Shown here in pieces: positions 1-10,997 of a stretch of 64,000 bases of DNA. Each line of letters starts with the position of its first letter. The stretch's first letter is position 1. Made by a program: the position numbers and the translations under genes. Location of the stretch: positions 62,001-126,000 of the forward strand of contig UCKU01000005.1 of the NCBI GenBank assembly GCA_900473185.1. The letters are read 5' to 3'. This DNA is from Hyphomicrobiales bacterium (GTDB lineage: Bacteria > Pseudomonadota > Alphaproteobacteria > Rhizobiales > Rhizobiaceae). The notes under the pieces are model-generated. The model was not told the DNA's origin and made no database searches. It was given only the letters and a program-made list of their open reading frames with translations.

Positions 1-1422
1 GCTGCCGAAAACGCCGCTGCCGAACTTAAGCTTCCCGTTCACATCGAAGGCTACCCGCCGCCGCAGGACGAGCGCATCAACGTCATCCGCGTCGCCCCCG
101 ATCCAGGCGTCATCGAAGTCAATATCCACCCGGCTTCCAACTGGCAGGATTGCGTCGACATCACAACCGCGATCTACGAGGAAGCGCGGGCCACCCGGCT
201 CGGCGCCGACAAGTTCATGGTCGATGGTCGTCACACCGGCACCGGCGGCGGCAACCACGTCGTTGTCGGCGCCGCCAATCCAAACAACAGCCCCTTCCTG
301 CGCCGCCCGGACCTGCTGAAGAGCATCATTCTCCACTGGCAGCGCCATCCCTCGCTCTCCTACCTCTTTTCCGGCATGTTCATCGGTCCGACCAGCCAGG
401 CGCCGCGCATTGACGAGGCCCGCCACGACAGCCTCTACGAGCTGGAGATCGCGATGGCGCAGGTCGGAGCGCCGGGTCGCGGTCAACTGCCGCTGCCCTG
501 GCTCGTCGACCGACTGTTCCGAAATCTCCTGACCGATGTCACCGGCAACACTCACCGTGCCGAGATCTGCATCGACAAGCTGTTCTCCCCGGATGGCCCG
601 ACTGGACGGCTCGGCCTCATCGAGTTCCGCGGCTTTGAGATGCCGCCGAACGCACGTATGTCGCTTGCCCAGCAATTGCTGGTGCGCGCGCTGATCGCCC
701 GCTTTTGGAAGAACCCCGCCGATGGCAAGTTCGTCCGCTGGGGTACGACCCTGCACGACCGTTTCATGCTGCCGCATTTCGTCTGGACCGATTTCCTCGA
801 CGTGCTCGCAGACCTGCGCGAAAACGGCTTCGACCTCAGCCCCGAATGGTTCAAGGCGCAGCTCGAATTCCGCTTCCCCTTCTGCGGCGAGGTCGAATAC
901 GAGGGCTCGAAGCTGGAACTGCGCCAGGCGCTGGAGCCCTGGCACGTCATGGGCGAGGAAGGCGCGCCGGGCGGCACTGTCCGGTACGTCGACAGCTCCG
1001 TCGAGCGCCTTCAGGTTCGGCTCGAAACGAACAACGCCTCGCGCTACATCGTCACCTGCAATGGCCGAATCGTACCGCTGATGCCGACGGGCACATCTGG
1101 CGTGTCCGTCGCAGGCGTGCGTTTCAAGGCCTGGCAGCCCGCTTCCGGCCTGCACCCTGTGCTGCCGGTGAATACGCCTTTGACTTTTGATATTTATGAT
1201 ACATGGTCGAAACGTTCGATCGGCGGCTGCATCTATCACGTTGCCCATCCGGGTGGTCGGAATTATGAAACCTTCCCGGTCAACGGCAACGAAGCGGAAG
1301 CGCGGCGGCTTGCCCGTTTCGAACCGTGGGGACATACGGCGGGTGGTTATATTCCGCGCGCCGAAACGGTTTCGCCTGAATTCCCGCTCACGCTGGATCT
1401 GAGGCGGCCCGCTGGAATTTGA
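1..1422 (+). CDS. DUF2126 transglutaminase-family protein, C-terminal part
   Basis: Open from the first base of the window, so the gene starts upstream; 473 residues are visible. The Gly-rich motif [14 protein letters not shown] (about visible residues 76-89) and the conserved text around it match the DUF2126 half of the large proteins (usually about 1100 residues) that carry an N-terminal transglutaminase/cysteine-protease domain. That N-terminal domain is not in the window. The stop codon overlaps the TTG start of the next gene, so translation is probably coupled. The neighbours are an ATP-grasp/alpha-E protein and a second transglutaminase, a gene set predicted in the literature on amidoligases to make and process a peptide tag or small peptide. 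Family is confident from sequence; the biochemical role is inference. Confidence 0.85.
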   Translation, partial: AAENAAAELKLPVHIEGYPPPQDERINVIRVAPDPGVIEVNIHPASNWQDCVDITTAIYEEARATRLGADKFMVDGRHTGTGGGNHVVVGAANPNNSPFLRRPDLLKSIILHWQRHPSLSYLFSGMFIGPTSQAPRIDEARHDSLYELEIAMAQVGAPGRGQLPLPWLVDRLFRNLLTDVTGNTHRAEICIDKLFSPDGPTGRLGLIEFRGFEMPPNARMSLAQQLLVRALIARFWKNPADGKFVRWGTTLHDRFMLPHFVWTDFLDVLADLRENGFDLSPEWFKAQLEFRFPFCGEVEYEGSKLELRQALEPWHVMGEEGAPGGTVRYVDSSVERLQVRLETNNASRYIVTCNGRIVPLMPTGTSGVSVAGVRFKAWQPASGLHPVLPVNTPLTFDIYDTWSKRSIGGCIYHVAHPGGRNYETFPVNGNEAEARRLARFEPWGHTAGGYIPRAETVSPEFPLTLDLRRPAGI

Positions 1423-3854
1423 AGAAACTGGGTCTGATGGGCAAGAAGCCTGCACTGGAACTGAGGGACGAAATCGAAGAACGCGCCGGCGCGGATGCGG
1501 TCTTCGATTATGAGCCCTTGCCCGGCATCGCCGACGAGATGGTGGACAATAACGGCACTATCCGGCCGGTCTGGCAGCGCTTCCTCGCCCATCTGAACAT
1601 CATGCCGGAAAAGGATCTGGCCGAGCGGTTCGCCCGCGCCGACCGCTATCTGCGCGACGCCGGCGTCTTTTACCGGGCTTACGGTGCCAAGGGCAGCGGC
1701 GAGCGCGCCTGGCCGCTCTCCCACATTCCGGTGCTGATTGACGAGCGTGAATGGCAGGCTCTTTCGGCAGGCCTCGTGCAGCGCGCCAATCTCCTCGAAG
1801 CGATGGTTGCCGATATCTACGGCGACAACAAACTCGTCGAGGAGGGCATCGTCCCGCCCGCCCTCATTGCTGCCAATCCGGAATTCCAGCGACCTCTGGT
1901 TGGCGTAAAACCGGCAACCGGGCATTATCTGCATTTCTGCGCCTTCGAGATCGGCCGTGGCCCTGACGGTAATTGGTGGGTACTGGCCGACCGCACGCAG
2001 GCCCCCTCGGGCGCGGGCTTTGCACTGGAAAACCGCGTGGCGACCACCCGCGCCTTTTCCGATATCTACGCCGAAACGCCGGTTCACCGCCTCGCTTCCT
2101 TCTTCGGCGCCTTCCGCGATGCACTGCAGACGATGAAACATTCGGGCGACGACCGCATCGCGGTTCTGACGCCCGGCCCGGCAAACGAAACCTATTACGA
2201 ACACGCTTATATTGCCCGCTACCTCGGCTTCATGCTGCTGGAAGGCGAGGACCTGACTGTCGTCAACGGCCGCATCATGGTGCGCACCGTCGCCGGCCTG
2301 AAGCCGATCGGCGTGCTGTGGCGGCGTCTCGATTCCGCCTATGCCGATCCGCTTGAGCTGAACCAGAATTCGCATATCGGCACCCCCGGCCTTGTGGAGT
2401 CGCTGCGCGCCGAAACCGTCACCATCGTCAACGCGCTCGGCACCGGCATTCTGGAAACGCGTGCCCTGCTCGCCTTCATGCCCGCCGTCTGTCGCTCGCT
2501 GCTGGGCGAAGATCTGCGCCTGCCGTCGATCGCCACATGGTGGTGCGGCCAGAAGGATGAGCGCGACCATGTGGCGGCAAACATCGAAAAGATGGTGATC
2601 GGCCCGGCATATTCGCGCGCACCCTTCTTCGATGACGGCGGCGAATCCGTTCTCGGCTCGTCGCTTCGCGCCACAGCCAAGAATTCGATTTCGGACTGGC
2701 TGACGAGCGACGGCGCAAAACTTGTCGGTCAGGAAGTCGTCACCCTCTCGACCACACCGGCCTGGGTCGACGGCAAGCTGGCGCCACGGCCGATGTCGCT
2801 GCGCGTCTTCGCCGCCCGCACCGCCAATGGCTGGCAGATCATGCCCGGCGGCTTTGCCCGCATCGGCTCGGGAGACGATGTCGCCGCCATCGCCATGCAA
2901 TCCGGTGGCGCAGCGGCCGATGTCTGGATCGTCAGCGACAAACCGGTCGAGCGCCACACTCTTCTGCCCGCCGAGGGCAGCTTCACCCGCAACATGCCGG
3001 GCAGCCTGCCGAGCCGCGCGGCCGATAACCTCTTCTGGCTGGGCCGCTATATTGAACGCGCCGAAGGGGCGCTGCGCATCCTGCGCGCCTGGCATGCACG
3101 TTACGCCGAGGCGGCCGACCCGAACCAGCCGCTGCTTGCCGACGTCACCGAATATCTTGCCGCCGTCGATATCGACACCACCGAGCCGGTGCCGGAATCG
3201 CTGCTGCGCAATATCGACAGCGCCGTCTATTCGGCTAGCAATATCCGCGACCGCTTCTCGCCGGATGGCTGGCTGGCGCTGAACGATCTTGCCAAGACCG
3301 CCCGCCGCTTCCACTCGACTATTACCGCCGGTGACGATGCCAGCCACGCGATGACCATCCTGCTGCGCAAGCTCGCAGGCTTCGCCGGTCTCGTGCATGA
3401 AAACATGTACCGCTTCACCGGATGGCGCTTCCTCTCGCTTGGCCGATACATTGAGCGCGGCCTGCATATGACGCGGCTGCTCGGCCACATGTCCGGTCCG
3501 GAAGCGCCCGATGGCGCGCTCGACATGCTCTTGGAAATCGGCGACAGCGTCATGACCCACCGCCGCCGCTACAACGTCAACACGGCGCGGCTGACGGTCA
3601 CCGATCTCCTGGCGCTCGATCCGCTCAACCCGCGCTCAATCCTCTTCCAGATGAACGAGATCCATCGCGAGGTGGAGCAGCTTCCAAACGCCTTCATGAA
3701 CGGCCAGATGTCGCCCTTCTACCGCGAGGCGATGCGTCTGCATTCGGGCCTCGCCGTCATGACGCCGGAGACGATGAGCGGTGATGTCTATCACCGGCTG
3801 GAGCGCGAACTGGAACACCTCTCCGACCTCTTGGCGCAGACCTATCTCGGATGA
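1419..3854 (+). CDS. Circularly permuted ATP-grasp / alpha-E domain fusion protein
   Basis: An 811-residue fusion. Residues about 60-500 resemble the circularly permuted ATP-grasp type 2 family (COG2308), which would form amide bonds using ATP. Residues about 525-810 are the helical alpha-E domain (COG2307), beginning with the typical [13 protein letters not shown] segment. In many bacteria these are two separate adjacent genes; here they are one chain. The start is TTG at 1419, overlapping the upstream stop; an ATG at 1437 is the alternative. The gene overlaps the following transglutaminase by the ATGA at 3851. Domain identity is read from motifs; the substrate is unknown. Confidence 0.85.
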   Translation: MKKLGLMGKKPALELRDEIEERAGADAVFDYEPLPGIADEMVDNNGTIRPVWQRFLAHLNIMPEKDLAERFARADRYLRDAGVFYRAYGAKGSGERAWPLSHIPVLIDEREWQALSAGLVQRANLLEAMVADIYGDNKLVEEGIVPPALIAANPEFQRPLVGVKPATGHYLHFCAFEIGRGPDGNWWVLADRTQAPSGAGFALENRVATTRAFSDIYAETPVHRLASFFGAFRDALQTMKHSGDDRIAVLTPGPANETYYEHAYIARYLGFMLLEGEDLTVVNGRIMVRTVAGLKPIGVLWRRLDSAYADPLELNQNSHIGTPGLVESLRAETVTIVNALGTGILETRALLAFMPAVCRSLLGEDLRLPSIATWWCGQKDERDHVAANIEKMVIGPAYSRAPFFDDGGESVLGSSLRATAKNSISDWLTSDGAKLVGQEVVTLSTTPAWVDGKLAPRPMSLRVFAARTANGWQIMPGGFARIGSGDDVAAIAMQSGGAAADVWIVSDKPVERHTLLPAEGSFTRNMPGSLPSRAADNLFWLGRYIERAEGALRILRAWHARYAEAADPNQPLLADVTEYLAAVDIDTTEPVPESLLRNIDSAVYSASNIRDRFSPDGWLALNDLAKTARRFHSTITAGDDASHAMTILLRKLAGFAGLVHENMYRFTGWRFLSLGRYIERGLHMTRLLGHMSGPEAPDGALDMLLEIGDSVMTHRRRYNVNTARLTVTDLLALDPLNPRSILFQMNEIHREVEQLPNAFMNGQMSPFYREAMRLHSGLAVMTPETMSGDVYHRLERELEHLSDLLAQTYLG

Positions 3855-4738
3855 CGGCGGTGCTTTACGATCTCACCCTGCATATGGGCTATGCCTACGA
3901 CACGCCCGCGTCAGGCGCGCGCCATATCATGCGCCTCATGCCGCTCTCGCTGACGAACCGCCAGCGGCTTGTCGCGGGCTCGATCAGCATTTCGCCGCAG
4001 CCGGACGAACAGTCGCATTTCGTCGATTTCTTCCAGCATCCGGCAACATCCTTCCTGCTGCGCTCGCCGCATGAAACGCTCGATATCCGCATGCAGGCCC
4101 GCGTGCAGGTCGAAAGCCAGGTCATGTCGGCGGACTTCTCGCCCCTGCTGGCTAACCTGCCGGAGGAAGTCGCCGGAATCTGGTCGCTCGATTCAGAATC
4201 GCCCCACCATTTCCTTGGCGACAGTCCGCGCCTGACCGAAACCAAGGCGATCAGCCAATACGCAACGACCTGTGTCCAGCCATCGCTGACCGTCATGCAG
4301 ATCGCCTATGCGCTGTGCGCTCGCATCAACAAGGATTTTACCTACGACCCGGAAGCGACGACCGTCGACACGACGCCGTTGGAGTCCTTCAAACTGAAGC
4401 GCGGCGTCTGCCAGGACTTCACCCATGTCATGATCCTCGCGCTGCGCAGCCTCGGCATTCCCGCCGGCTACGTTTCCGGTTTCCTGCGCACCATCCCACC
4501 GCCGGGCAAGGAACGGCTTGAAGGGGCTGACGCCATGCATGCTTGGGTCCGCGTCTGGTGCGGCGAAACGGCCGGCTGGATCGAGCTCGATCCCACCAAC
4601 AATATCCCTGCCGGAACCGACCATATCGTCGTCGCATACGGCCGCGACTATGCCGATGTCGCTCCCGTCATCGGTGTGCTCAAGAGTTATGGCAGCCAGC
4701 GTTCCGTGCAGGCAGTGGACGTAATTCCGCTCAAATAA
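3851..4738 (+). CDS. Transglutaminase-like cysteine peptidase family protein
   Basis: A 295-residue protein with an N-terminal bacterial transglutaminase-like region (YDLTLHMGYAYDTPASGA) and a transglutaminase core. The catalytic triad can be placed: Cys187 in RGVCQDFTH, His230 in AMHAWVRVW and Asp247 in IELDPTNN. No signal peptide is evident, so it is probably cytoplasmic. It shares an ATGA overlap with the ATP-grasp/alpha-E gene and is the last gene of this cluster. Such enzymes usually act here as peptidases or amidases rather than cross-linkers; the substrate is unknown and presumably the product of the neighbouring amidoligase. Confidence 0.88.
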   Translation: MTAVLYDLTLHMGYAYDTPASGARHIMRLMPLSLTNRQRLVAGSISISPQPDEQSHFVDFFQHPATSFLLRSPHETLDIRMQARVQVESQVMSADFSPLLANLPEEVAGIWSLDSESPHHFLGDSPRLTETKAISQYATTCVQPSLTVMQIAYALCARINKDFTYDPEATTVDTTPLESFKLKRGVCQDFTHVMILALRSLGIPAGYVSGFLRTIPPPGKERLEGADAMHAWVRVWCGETAGWIELDPTNNIPAGTDHIVVAYGRDYADVAPVIGVLKSYGSQRSVQAVDVIPLK

Positions 4739-4757
4739 TCCCGAAATTGGAAAAAAC

Positions 4758-4790
4758 AGCCAGTTGCCTGCAATTTTAGAGACTGGCTTT
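4758..4790 (+). terminator. Weak candidate terminator hairpin
   Basis: A perfect 7-bp stem AGCCAGT / ACTGGCT encloses a 17-nt loop and is followed by TTTAG. It lies 20 nt after the transglutaminase stop. The short stem and poor T-tract make this only a possible terminator. Confidence 0.35.
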
Positions 4791-4852
4791 AGCACCCATT
4801 AAAGTCATCTGGTCCATCAAGAGCGCAATAGAGCTCCTTTGAACCGGTGGAC

Positions 4853-6037
4853 ATGATGAACACCCTGCATTCGCTTCTTGATCGGCTGCGGCGCGACCGT
4901 GGTGGCAATTTCGGTATCATGTCGGCCATCTTGCTGCCTGTGCTTATCGGCACTGCGGGCTTCGCGATTGATACCATGAATATCATAGCCTCGCAGCGTC
5001 AGCTTCAGGAGGCGGCCGACGCAGGGGCGCTTGCGACAGCGACCGCGCTCTCCTCCGGCAAGGTCACGACCGATGATCAGGCAAAGGCATTGGCGAAGGA
5101 TTTCGTCACCGGACAGATGGCGAATTACGTCGACGCGGCCACGATCAGCGCAATCAAGTCGTCGACCAGTGTGAACATCACAACAACCACCTCGGCAAAC
5201 GGTAAAAGCTACGGGATTTCGGTTAGCGCCTCCTATCCGCTGAGTCTGACGCCCTTTATGAATGTCCTGGGATTTAAGACCAGCAATATCGCAGCGGCAA
5301 GCAAGACGACCAGCGGTATCAGCCAACAGCGCAGCGCCGTCTCCATGACCCTGGTCCTCGACGAATCCGGCTCAATGCTGGCGAACACAGGCACTCAGAT
5401 CGTTCCGACTAAGAGCTGCCAGCAGTACAATACCAGCGGCCAGTCGATCGGTACGAAAAGCCCTTGCTACGTCAAGAAAATCGACGCCTTGAAAACAGCA
5501 GCCAATTTGCTGCTCGATCAGCTGGACAAGGCTGATCCGCAATCGAAATACGTCCGCTCCAATGCAATTGCGTGGAGCGGCACCATTCAGGATTCAAACA
5601 CCTTCGGCTGGGGTACCACCCGCACGAGAACGGAGGTCATCAATACCATGTCAGCGGGCGGCAGTACCGAATCCGCCGCACCGATGCTGCAAGCCTACAA
5701 CGACCTCAACAAGACAGGCGGCGGCTCCGAATCCAAGGTTCAGGCGGACGCAGGCAACACCAGCCTAACCAAGTATATCGTATTCATGACGGATGGCGAA
5801 AACAACAAAGACCTGTCCGATACGAATACCTTAACGACATGCACCAATGCAAAAAATGCCGGGATCAAGATCTATTCGATAGCATTCATGGCTCCAACGC
5901 GGGGGCAGGCCCTGCTGAGCAAATGTGCTAGTGGTCCGACATACTACTTTCAGGCGGAAAGCATGAACGACCTGATATCCGCCTTCCAGGCGATCGGCCA
6001 GAATGCGGCCGCCGACAAGACCCTGCTGACCCAGTAA
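4853..6037 (+). CDS. TadG-like pilus-assembly/vWA domain protein
   Basis: About 394 residues. The N-terminus has the TadE/TadG pattern: a short basic stretch RLRRDRGGNFG, one hydrophobic segment (about residues 22-45) and then RQLQEAADAGALATATAL, as in Flp pilus-associated proteins. The rest is a von Willebrand factor A domain with a MIDAS-type motif LDESGSM and a later MTDGENN, ending with YYFQAESMNDLISAF. It is probably anchored in the inner membrane with the vWA domain in the periplasm. No other tad/cpa pilus gene is nearby, so it is an orphan copy. The start is uncertain among GTG 4847, ATG 4853 and ATG 4856; GGTGG lies just upstream. Confidence 0.8.
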   Translation: MMNTLHSLLDRLRRDRGGNFGIMSAILLPVLIGTAGFAIDTMNIIASQRQLQEAADAGALATATALSSGKVTTDDQAKALAKDFVTGQMANYVDAATISAIKSSTSVNITTTTSANGKSYGISVSASYPLSLTPFMNVLGFKTSNIAAASKTTSGISQQRSAVSMTLVLDESGSMLANTGTQIVPTKSCQQYNTSGQSIGTKSPCYVKKIDALKTAANLLLDQLDKADPQSKYVRSNAIAWSGTIQDSNTFGWGTTRTRTEVINTMSAGGSTESAAPMLQAYNDLNKTGGGSESKVQADAGNTSLTKYIVFMTDGENNKDLSDTNTLTTCTNAKNAGIKIYSIAFMAPTRGQALLSKCASGPTYYFQAESMNDLISAFQAIGQNAAADKTLLTQ

Positions 6038-6059
6038 TCAACGCAACTGCAACGCAAAC

Positions 6060-6097
6060 AAAAGCCGCTCCGGAACAAACCGGTGCGGCTTTTCGTT
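6060..6097 (+). terminator. Rho-independent terminator after the TadG-like gene
   Basis: A 14-bp stem AAAAGCCGCTCCGG / CCGGTGCGGCTTTT with one T-T mismatch and a 6-nt loop (AACAAA), followed by TTTCGTTT. It lies 22 nt after the stop codon at 6037. Because the stem starts with AAAA it could also work on the other strand. Confidence 0.85.
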
Positions 6098-6311
6098 TAA
6101 ACTTTATCCTGCCCATCAGATCGGGAAAACCGATTGAAATCAAGTCCCTTGGGCCTGTCGAATATGAAGGTTCCGCAATTTTTTCGTTTGCCCAATTCCC
6201 TTGTTGCAAGTGCGTGATAACGGTGCATAAACTGCCCTGTCCGTGCAAGCGACAAATCGATTGAATCAGGCGTAAGATACTGTAACCAAATCAAAATTGG
6301 CGAGACCTGAC
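6098..6311 (+). promoter_or_regulatory. Probable promoter region of the glycogen operon
   Basis: About 210 bases with no gene lie between the terminator and glgP. The stretch is more AT-rich than its surroundings and must carry the promoter of the six-gene glg operon. I cannot fix -35/-10 boxes or an operator by eye. Confidence 0.4.
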
Positions 6312-8771
6312 ATGAATACTGTTTCGAAGCCGATCATCCTCTCACCAGCTCCGCGCAGTTCCCGGCCAGAAATCCTCGCTGAGGAAATCATCGAGCGTCT
6401 GACCTACCGCATTGGCAAGGATGCCAAGGTCGCCAAACCGCATGACTGGCTGACGGCAACCATTCTCGTGGTACGTGACCGCATCATCGACAAGTGGATG
6501 GAGTCCACCCGCAAGGTTTATGAAACAGGCGCCAAGCGCGTCTACTACATGTCTCTCGAATTCCTGATCGGCCGCCTGATGCGCGATGCCGTGTCCAACC
6601 TCAACCTGATGGAAGAGGTCCGGGATGCGCTCGCTTCGCTCGGCGTCGATATCAACGTCATTGCCGGCCTCGAACCGGATGCCGCGCTCGGCAACGGCGG
6701 TCTCGGCCGTCTTGCCGCCTGTTTCATGGAGTCGATGGCAACTGTCGATGTTCCGGCCTATGGCTACGGCATCCGCTACGTCCACGGCCTTTTTCGTCAG
6801 CAGATGGCGGACGGCTGGCAGGTCGAGCTGCCGGAAAACTGGCTTGCGCACGGCAACCCCTGGGAATTCGAGCGCCGCGAAAGCGCCTATGAAATCGGCT
6901 TTGGCGGCTCGATCGAGGTCATCAACAGCCATGACGAGCAGCCACGATACGTCTGGAAGCCGGCCGAGCGTGTCATTGCCGCTGCTTTCGATACACCTGT
7001 CGTTGGCTGGCGCGGCAAGCGCGTCAACACGCTTCGCCTCTGGTCTGCACAGCCGATTGACCCGATCTTGCTCGACGCCTTCAACGCCGGCGACCATATC
7101 GGCGCGCTGCGCGAGAGCAACAGAGCTGAAAGCCTGACCCGCGTTCTCTATCCGGCCGACGCAACGCCTGCCGGCCAGGAACTGCGCCTGCGCCAGGAAT
7201 ATTTCTTCTCCTCCGCCTCGCTGCAGGACATCCTGCGCCGTCACCTGCAGCAGTATGACGACTTTACCTCGCTGCCGGACAAAGTGGCGATCCAGCTCAA
7301 CGATACCCACCCGGCAGTTTCCGTCGCCGAATTGACGCGTCTTCTCTGCGACGTACACGGCCTGGATTTCGATACGGCCTGGGATATCACCCGCCGCACC
7401 TTCTCCTACACCAACCACACGCTCCTTCCCGAAGCGCTGGAGAGCTGGCCGGTTCCGCTCTTCGAGCGTCTGCTGCCGCGCCATATGCAGATCATCTACG
7501 CGATCAACGCCAAGATCCTGATCGAAGCGCGCAAGACGCGGAATTTCTCCGACACCGAAATCCGTTCGATCTCGCTGATCGATGAAAGCGGTGACCGCCG
7601 CGTGCGCATGGGCAACCTCGCCTTCGTCGGCTCGCATTCGATCAACGGCGTCTCCGCGCTGCACACCGACCTCATGAAGGTTACGGTCTTTGCGGACCTG
7701 CACAAGCTCTACCCTGATCGCATCAACAACAAGACCAACGGCATCACCCCCCGCCGCTGGCTGCAGCAGTGCAACCCCGGCCTGACCGGCTTGGTGCGCG
7801 AAGCGATCGGCGACGAATTCCTCGATGACGCCGAGAAACTGCGCGCGCTCGACAAGTTCGCATCGGACCCGAGTTTCCAGCAGAAGTTCGCGGCCGTGAA
7901 GCGCGCCAACAAGGTGGCTCTTTCCAATCTCGTCGCTAGCCGCATGGGCGTGAAGCTCGATCCGTCGGCCATGTTCGACATCCAGATCAAACGCATCCAC
8001 GAATACAAGCGCCAGCTCCTCAACATCGTCGAAGCAGTCGCTCTGTACGATCAGATCCGCTCGCATCCGGAGCTGGATTGGGTCCCGCGTGTAAAACTCT
8101 TCGCCGGCAAGGCAGCGCCGAGCTATTACAACGCCAAGCTCATCATCAAGCTCATCAACGATGTCGCCCGCACCATCAACAACGATCCGTCGGTCCGCGG
8201 CCTGCTGAAAGTCGTCTTCGTGCCGAACTACAATGTCTCGCTCGCGGAAGTCATGGTACCGGCGGCAGACCTCTCCGAACAGATTTCCACGGCCGGCATG
8301 GAAGCATCAGGCACCGGCAACATGAAGTTTGGCCTGAACGGCGCACTGACGATCGGCACGCTCGACGGCGCCAATGTCGAAATGCGCGACAATGTCGGCG
8401 AAGACAACATCGTCATCTTCGGCTTGCAGGCAGATGAAGTCGCCAAGATCCGTAGCGAGGGCCACAATCCTCGTGCAATCATCGAAGGTTCGCGTGAGCT
8501 GGCACAGGCACTTGCCGCCATCAGCTCGGGCGTCTTCTCTCCTGACGACCGCAACCGCTATACCGGCCTCATCGACGGCATATATTCCCATGACTGGTTC
8601 ATGGTCGCTGGCGATTTCGATGCCTATGCCGCCGCCCAGCGTGAGGTCGACCAGATCTGGATCAACCAGTCCTCCTGGTATGAGAAGACGATCAACAACA
8701 CGGCGCGGATGGGCTGGTTCTCTTCCGACCGCACAATCCGGCAATATGCAGACGAGATCTGGAGAGCTTGA
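6312..8771 (+). CDS. glgP: Glycogen phosphorylase
   Basis: An 819-residue family 35 glycosyltransferase that releases glucose-1-phosphate from glycogen. The pyridoxal-phosphate lysine is Lys672 in the signature EASGTGNMKFGLNG. The N-terminal half has the usual RVYYMSLEFLIGR and LGNGGLGRLAACF segments. The ATG at 6312 is preferred because GGCGAGA lies just upstream; an in-frame TTG at 6297 has no ribosome-binding site. It is the first gene of glgP-glgB-glgC-glgA-pgm-glgX, and its stop overlaps the glgB start. Confidence 0.97.
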   Translation: MNTVSKPIILSPAPRSSRPEILAEEIIERLTYRIGKDAKVAKPHDWLTATILVVRDRIIDKWMESTRKVYETGAKRVYYMSLEFLIGRLMRDAVSNLNLMEEVRDALASLGVDINVIAGLEPDAALGNGGLGRLAACFMESMATVDVPAYGYGIRYVHGLFRQQMADGWQVELPENWLAHGNPWEFERRESAYEIGFGGSIEVINSHDEQPRYVWKPAERVIAAAFDTPVVGWRGKRVNTLRLWSAQPIDPILLDAFNAGDHIGALRESNRAESLTRVLYPADATPAGQELRLRQEYFFSSASLQDILRRHLQQYDDFTSLPDKVAIQLNDTHPAVSVAELTRLLCDVHGLDFDTAWDITRRTFSYTNHTLLPEALESWPVPLFERLLPRHMQIIYAINAKILIEARKTRNFSDTEIRSISLIDESGDRRVRMGNLAFVGSHSINGVSALHTDLMKVTVFADLHKLYPDRINNKTNGITPRRWLQQCNPGLTGLVREAIGDEFLDDAEKLRALDKFASDPSFQQKFAAVKRANKVALSNLVASRMGVKLDPSAMFDIQIKRIHEYKRQLLNIVEAVALYDQIRSHPELDWVPRVKLFAGKAAPSYYNAKLIIKLINDVARTINNDPSVRGLLKVVFVPNYNVSLAEVMVPAADLSEQISTAGMEASGTGNMKFGLNGALTIGTLDGANVEMRDNVGEDNIVIFGLQADEVAKIRSEGHNPRAIIEGSRELAQALAAISSGVFSPDDRNRYTGLIDGIYSHDWFMVAGDFDAYAAAQREVDQIWINQSSWYEKTINNTARMGWFSSDRTIRQYADEIWRA

Positions 8772-10978
8772 TGAAGCCGCCGAAAGCCGCCCCTGAAGCG
8801 AAACTTCCCTGGGAAATTTCGGCTGACGAAATAGCGGCAATCCTCAGTGGCTCGCATGACAATCCCTTTGCCGTCCTGGGCGTGCATCAGGCCGGCGAGA
8901 CCTTCATCACCAGGTGTTTCCTTCCGGGCGCCGAAGCTGTCACGGCAATGACGCTGGATGGAACGCCGATCGGCGATCTCCAGCAGCTCCATCCTGACGG
9001 TATTTTCGGCGGCCAGGTCTCCGTCACAAGATTCCAGCCGGTGCGCTATCGCGCCCGGCGCGCCGACGCCGAATGGGCAGTGACGGACCCATACAGCTTC
9101 GGCCCCGTACTCGGCCCTATGGACGATTACTACGCCCGGCAGGGTTCGCATCTGCGGCTTTTCGACAAGATGGGCGCACACCGCATCAAGCATGAAGGCG
9201 CGACCGGCATCCATTTTGCCGTCTGGGCACCGAATGCCCAGCGTGTTTCCGTCGTCGGCGATTTCAATAACTGGGACGGACGGCGTCATGTCATGCGCTT
9301 CCGTTCCGACAGCGGGATCTGGGAAATCTTCGCTCCCGACGTGCCGCTCGGCGTTCCCTATAAATTCGAAATCCGCGGTCATGACGGCGTTCTGCTGCCG
9401 TTGAAGGCCGATCCCTTTGCCCGCCGCAGCGAACTGCGCCCAAAGACGGCCTCCGTGACCGCAGCCGAGCTTATACAGGACTGGCAGGACGAGCCGCATC
9501 TGAAACACTGGCGCGAAACGGACCAGCGCCGGCAGCCGATCAGTATCTATGAGGTTCATGCAGGTTCCTGGCAGCGCCGGCAGGACGGCTCCATGCTTTC
9601 CTGGGATGAGCTTGCCTCGAGCCTCATCCCCTATTGCGTCGACATGGGCTTCACCCATATCGAATTCCTGCCGATCACCGAGCACCCCTATGATCCCTCC
9701 TGGGGTTACCAGACGACCGGCCTTTACGCCCCGACCGCCCGCTTCGGTGAGCCGGAGGGTTTTGCCCGTTTCGTCAACGGCTGCCACAAGGTCGGCATCG
9801 GCGTCATTCTCGACTGGGTGCCGGCGCATTTTCCGACCGACGAACACGGCCTTGGCTGGTTCGACGGTACGGCACTTTACGAGCACGCCGACCCGCGAAA
9901 GGGCTTCCACCCGGACTGGAATACGGCGATCTACAACTTTGGCCGCACTGAAGTCGTATCCTACCTCGTCAACAACGCGCTCTACTGGGCCGAGAAATTC
10001 CATCTCGACGGCCTGCGTGTCGATGCCGTCGCTTCGATGCTCTATCTCGACTATTCGCGCAAGCACGGCGAATGGATCCCGAACGAATATGGCGGCAATG
10101 AGAACCTCGAAGCCGTCCGCTTCCTGCAGAACCTCAATACCCGCATCTATGGTGAACATCCCGGCGTCATGACCATCGCCGAGGAGTCGACATCCTGGCC
10201 GAAAGTTTCTCAACCGGTCCACGAGGGCGGCCTTGGCTTCGGCTTCAAGTGGAACATGGGCTTCATGCACGACACGCTGAGCTACATGAGCCGTGAACCG
10301 GTGTACCGCAAGCATCACCACAATGAGCTGACCTTCGGGCTGCTCTACGCATATTCGGAAAACTTTGTCCTGCCGCTGTCCCATGACGAAGTCGTGCACG
10401 GCAAGGGTTCGCTGATCGCCAAGATGCCGGGTGACGACTGGCGGAAATTTGCCAATCTGCGCGCCTACTACGCCTTCATGTGGGGCTATCCCGGCAAGAA
10501 GCTGCTGTTCATGGGGCAGGAATTTGCCCAATGGGCCGAATGGAGCGAAAACAAGTCGCTCGACTGGAATCTGCTCCAGTATCGTATGCACGAAGGTATG
10601 CGTCGCCTGGTGCGCGACCTCAATTTCACCTACCGCAGCAAGGCAGCGCTCCATGCACGCGACTGCGAAGGCGACGGCTTCGAATGGCTGATCGCAGATG
10701 ATTACGAGAACTCGGTCTTCGCCTGGCTGCGCAAAGCGCCCGGCCAGAAGCCAGTTGCTGTCATCACGAACTTCACGCCTGTCTATCGCGAGAACTATTC
10801 GATCCGGCTGCCTTCGCCGGGGCGCTGGCGGGAAATTCTCAATACCGATGCCGACATCTATGGCGGCAGCGGAAAGGGCAATGGCGGGCGCGTGCAGGCC
10901 GTTGATGCCGGCGGCGAGATAAGCTGCTCGATAACCCTGCCGCCGCTGGCGACGATCATGCTTGAACCCGAGAATTAG
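8771..10978 (+). CDS. glgB: 1,4-alpha-glucan (glycogen) branching enzyme
   Basis: A 735-residue GH13 enzyme that makes alpha-1,6 branches. It has the N-terminal CBM48/N1 region of long GlgB proteins, then the catalytic barrel with EFLPITEHP, the nucleophile Asp near residue 418 in [16 protein letters not shown], the acid Glu in [11 protein letters not shown] and [14 protein letters not shown]. The ATG overlaps the glgP stop by one base (TGATG), a sign of translational coupling. An ordinary full-length family member. Confidence 0.97.
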   Translation: MKPPKAAPEAKLPWEISADEIAAILSGSHDNPFAVLGVHQAGETFITRCFLPGAEAVTAMTLDGTPIGDLQQLHPDGIFGGQVSVTRFQPVRYRARRADAEWAVTDPYSFGPVLGPMDDYYARQGSHLRLFDKMGAHRIKHEGATGIHFAVWAPNAQRVSVVGDFNNWDGRRHVMRFRSDSGIWEIFAPDVPLGVPYKFEIRGHDGVLLPLKADPFARRSELRPKTASVTAAELIQDWQDEPHLKHWRETDQRRQPISIYEVHAGSWQRRQDGSMLSWDELASSLIPYCVDMGFTHIEFLPITEHPYDPSWGYQTTGLYAPTARFGEPEGFARFVNGCHKVGIGVILDWVPAHFPTDEHGLGWFDGTALYEHADPRKGFHPDWNTAIYNFGRTEVVSYLVNNALYWAEKFHLDGLRVDAVASMLYLDYSRKHGEWIPNEYGGNENLEAVRFLQNLNTRIYGEHPGVMTIAEESTSWPKVSQPVHEGGLGFGFKWNMGFMHDTLSYMSREPVYRKHHHNELTFGLLYAYSENFVLPLSHDEVVHGKGSLIAKMPGDDWRKFANLRAYYAFMWGYPGKKLLFMGQEFAQWAEWSENKSLDWNLLQYRMHEGMRRLVRDLNFTYRSKAALHARDCEGDGFEWLIADDYENSVFAWLRKAPGQKPVAVITNFTPVYRENYSIRLPSPGRWREILNTDADIYGGSGKGNGGRVQAVDAGGEISCSITLPPLATIMLEPEN

Positions 10979-10997
10979 TGACTGGTGGGAGGAGAAA

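Noticed and set aside
1347..3560. Long open frame (737 codons) on the minus strand opposite the ATP-grasp/alpha-E gene
   Set aside because: It mirrors a clearly recognised gene; its text is compositional with no family motif. Such antisense frames are common in high-GC codon-biased DNA.
6342..8066. 574-codon minus-strand frame opposite glgP
   Set aside because: glgP is full length with its PLP motif; the opposing frame lacks any motif or ribosome-binding site.
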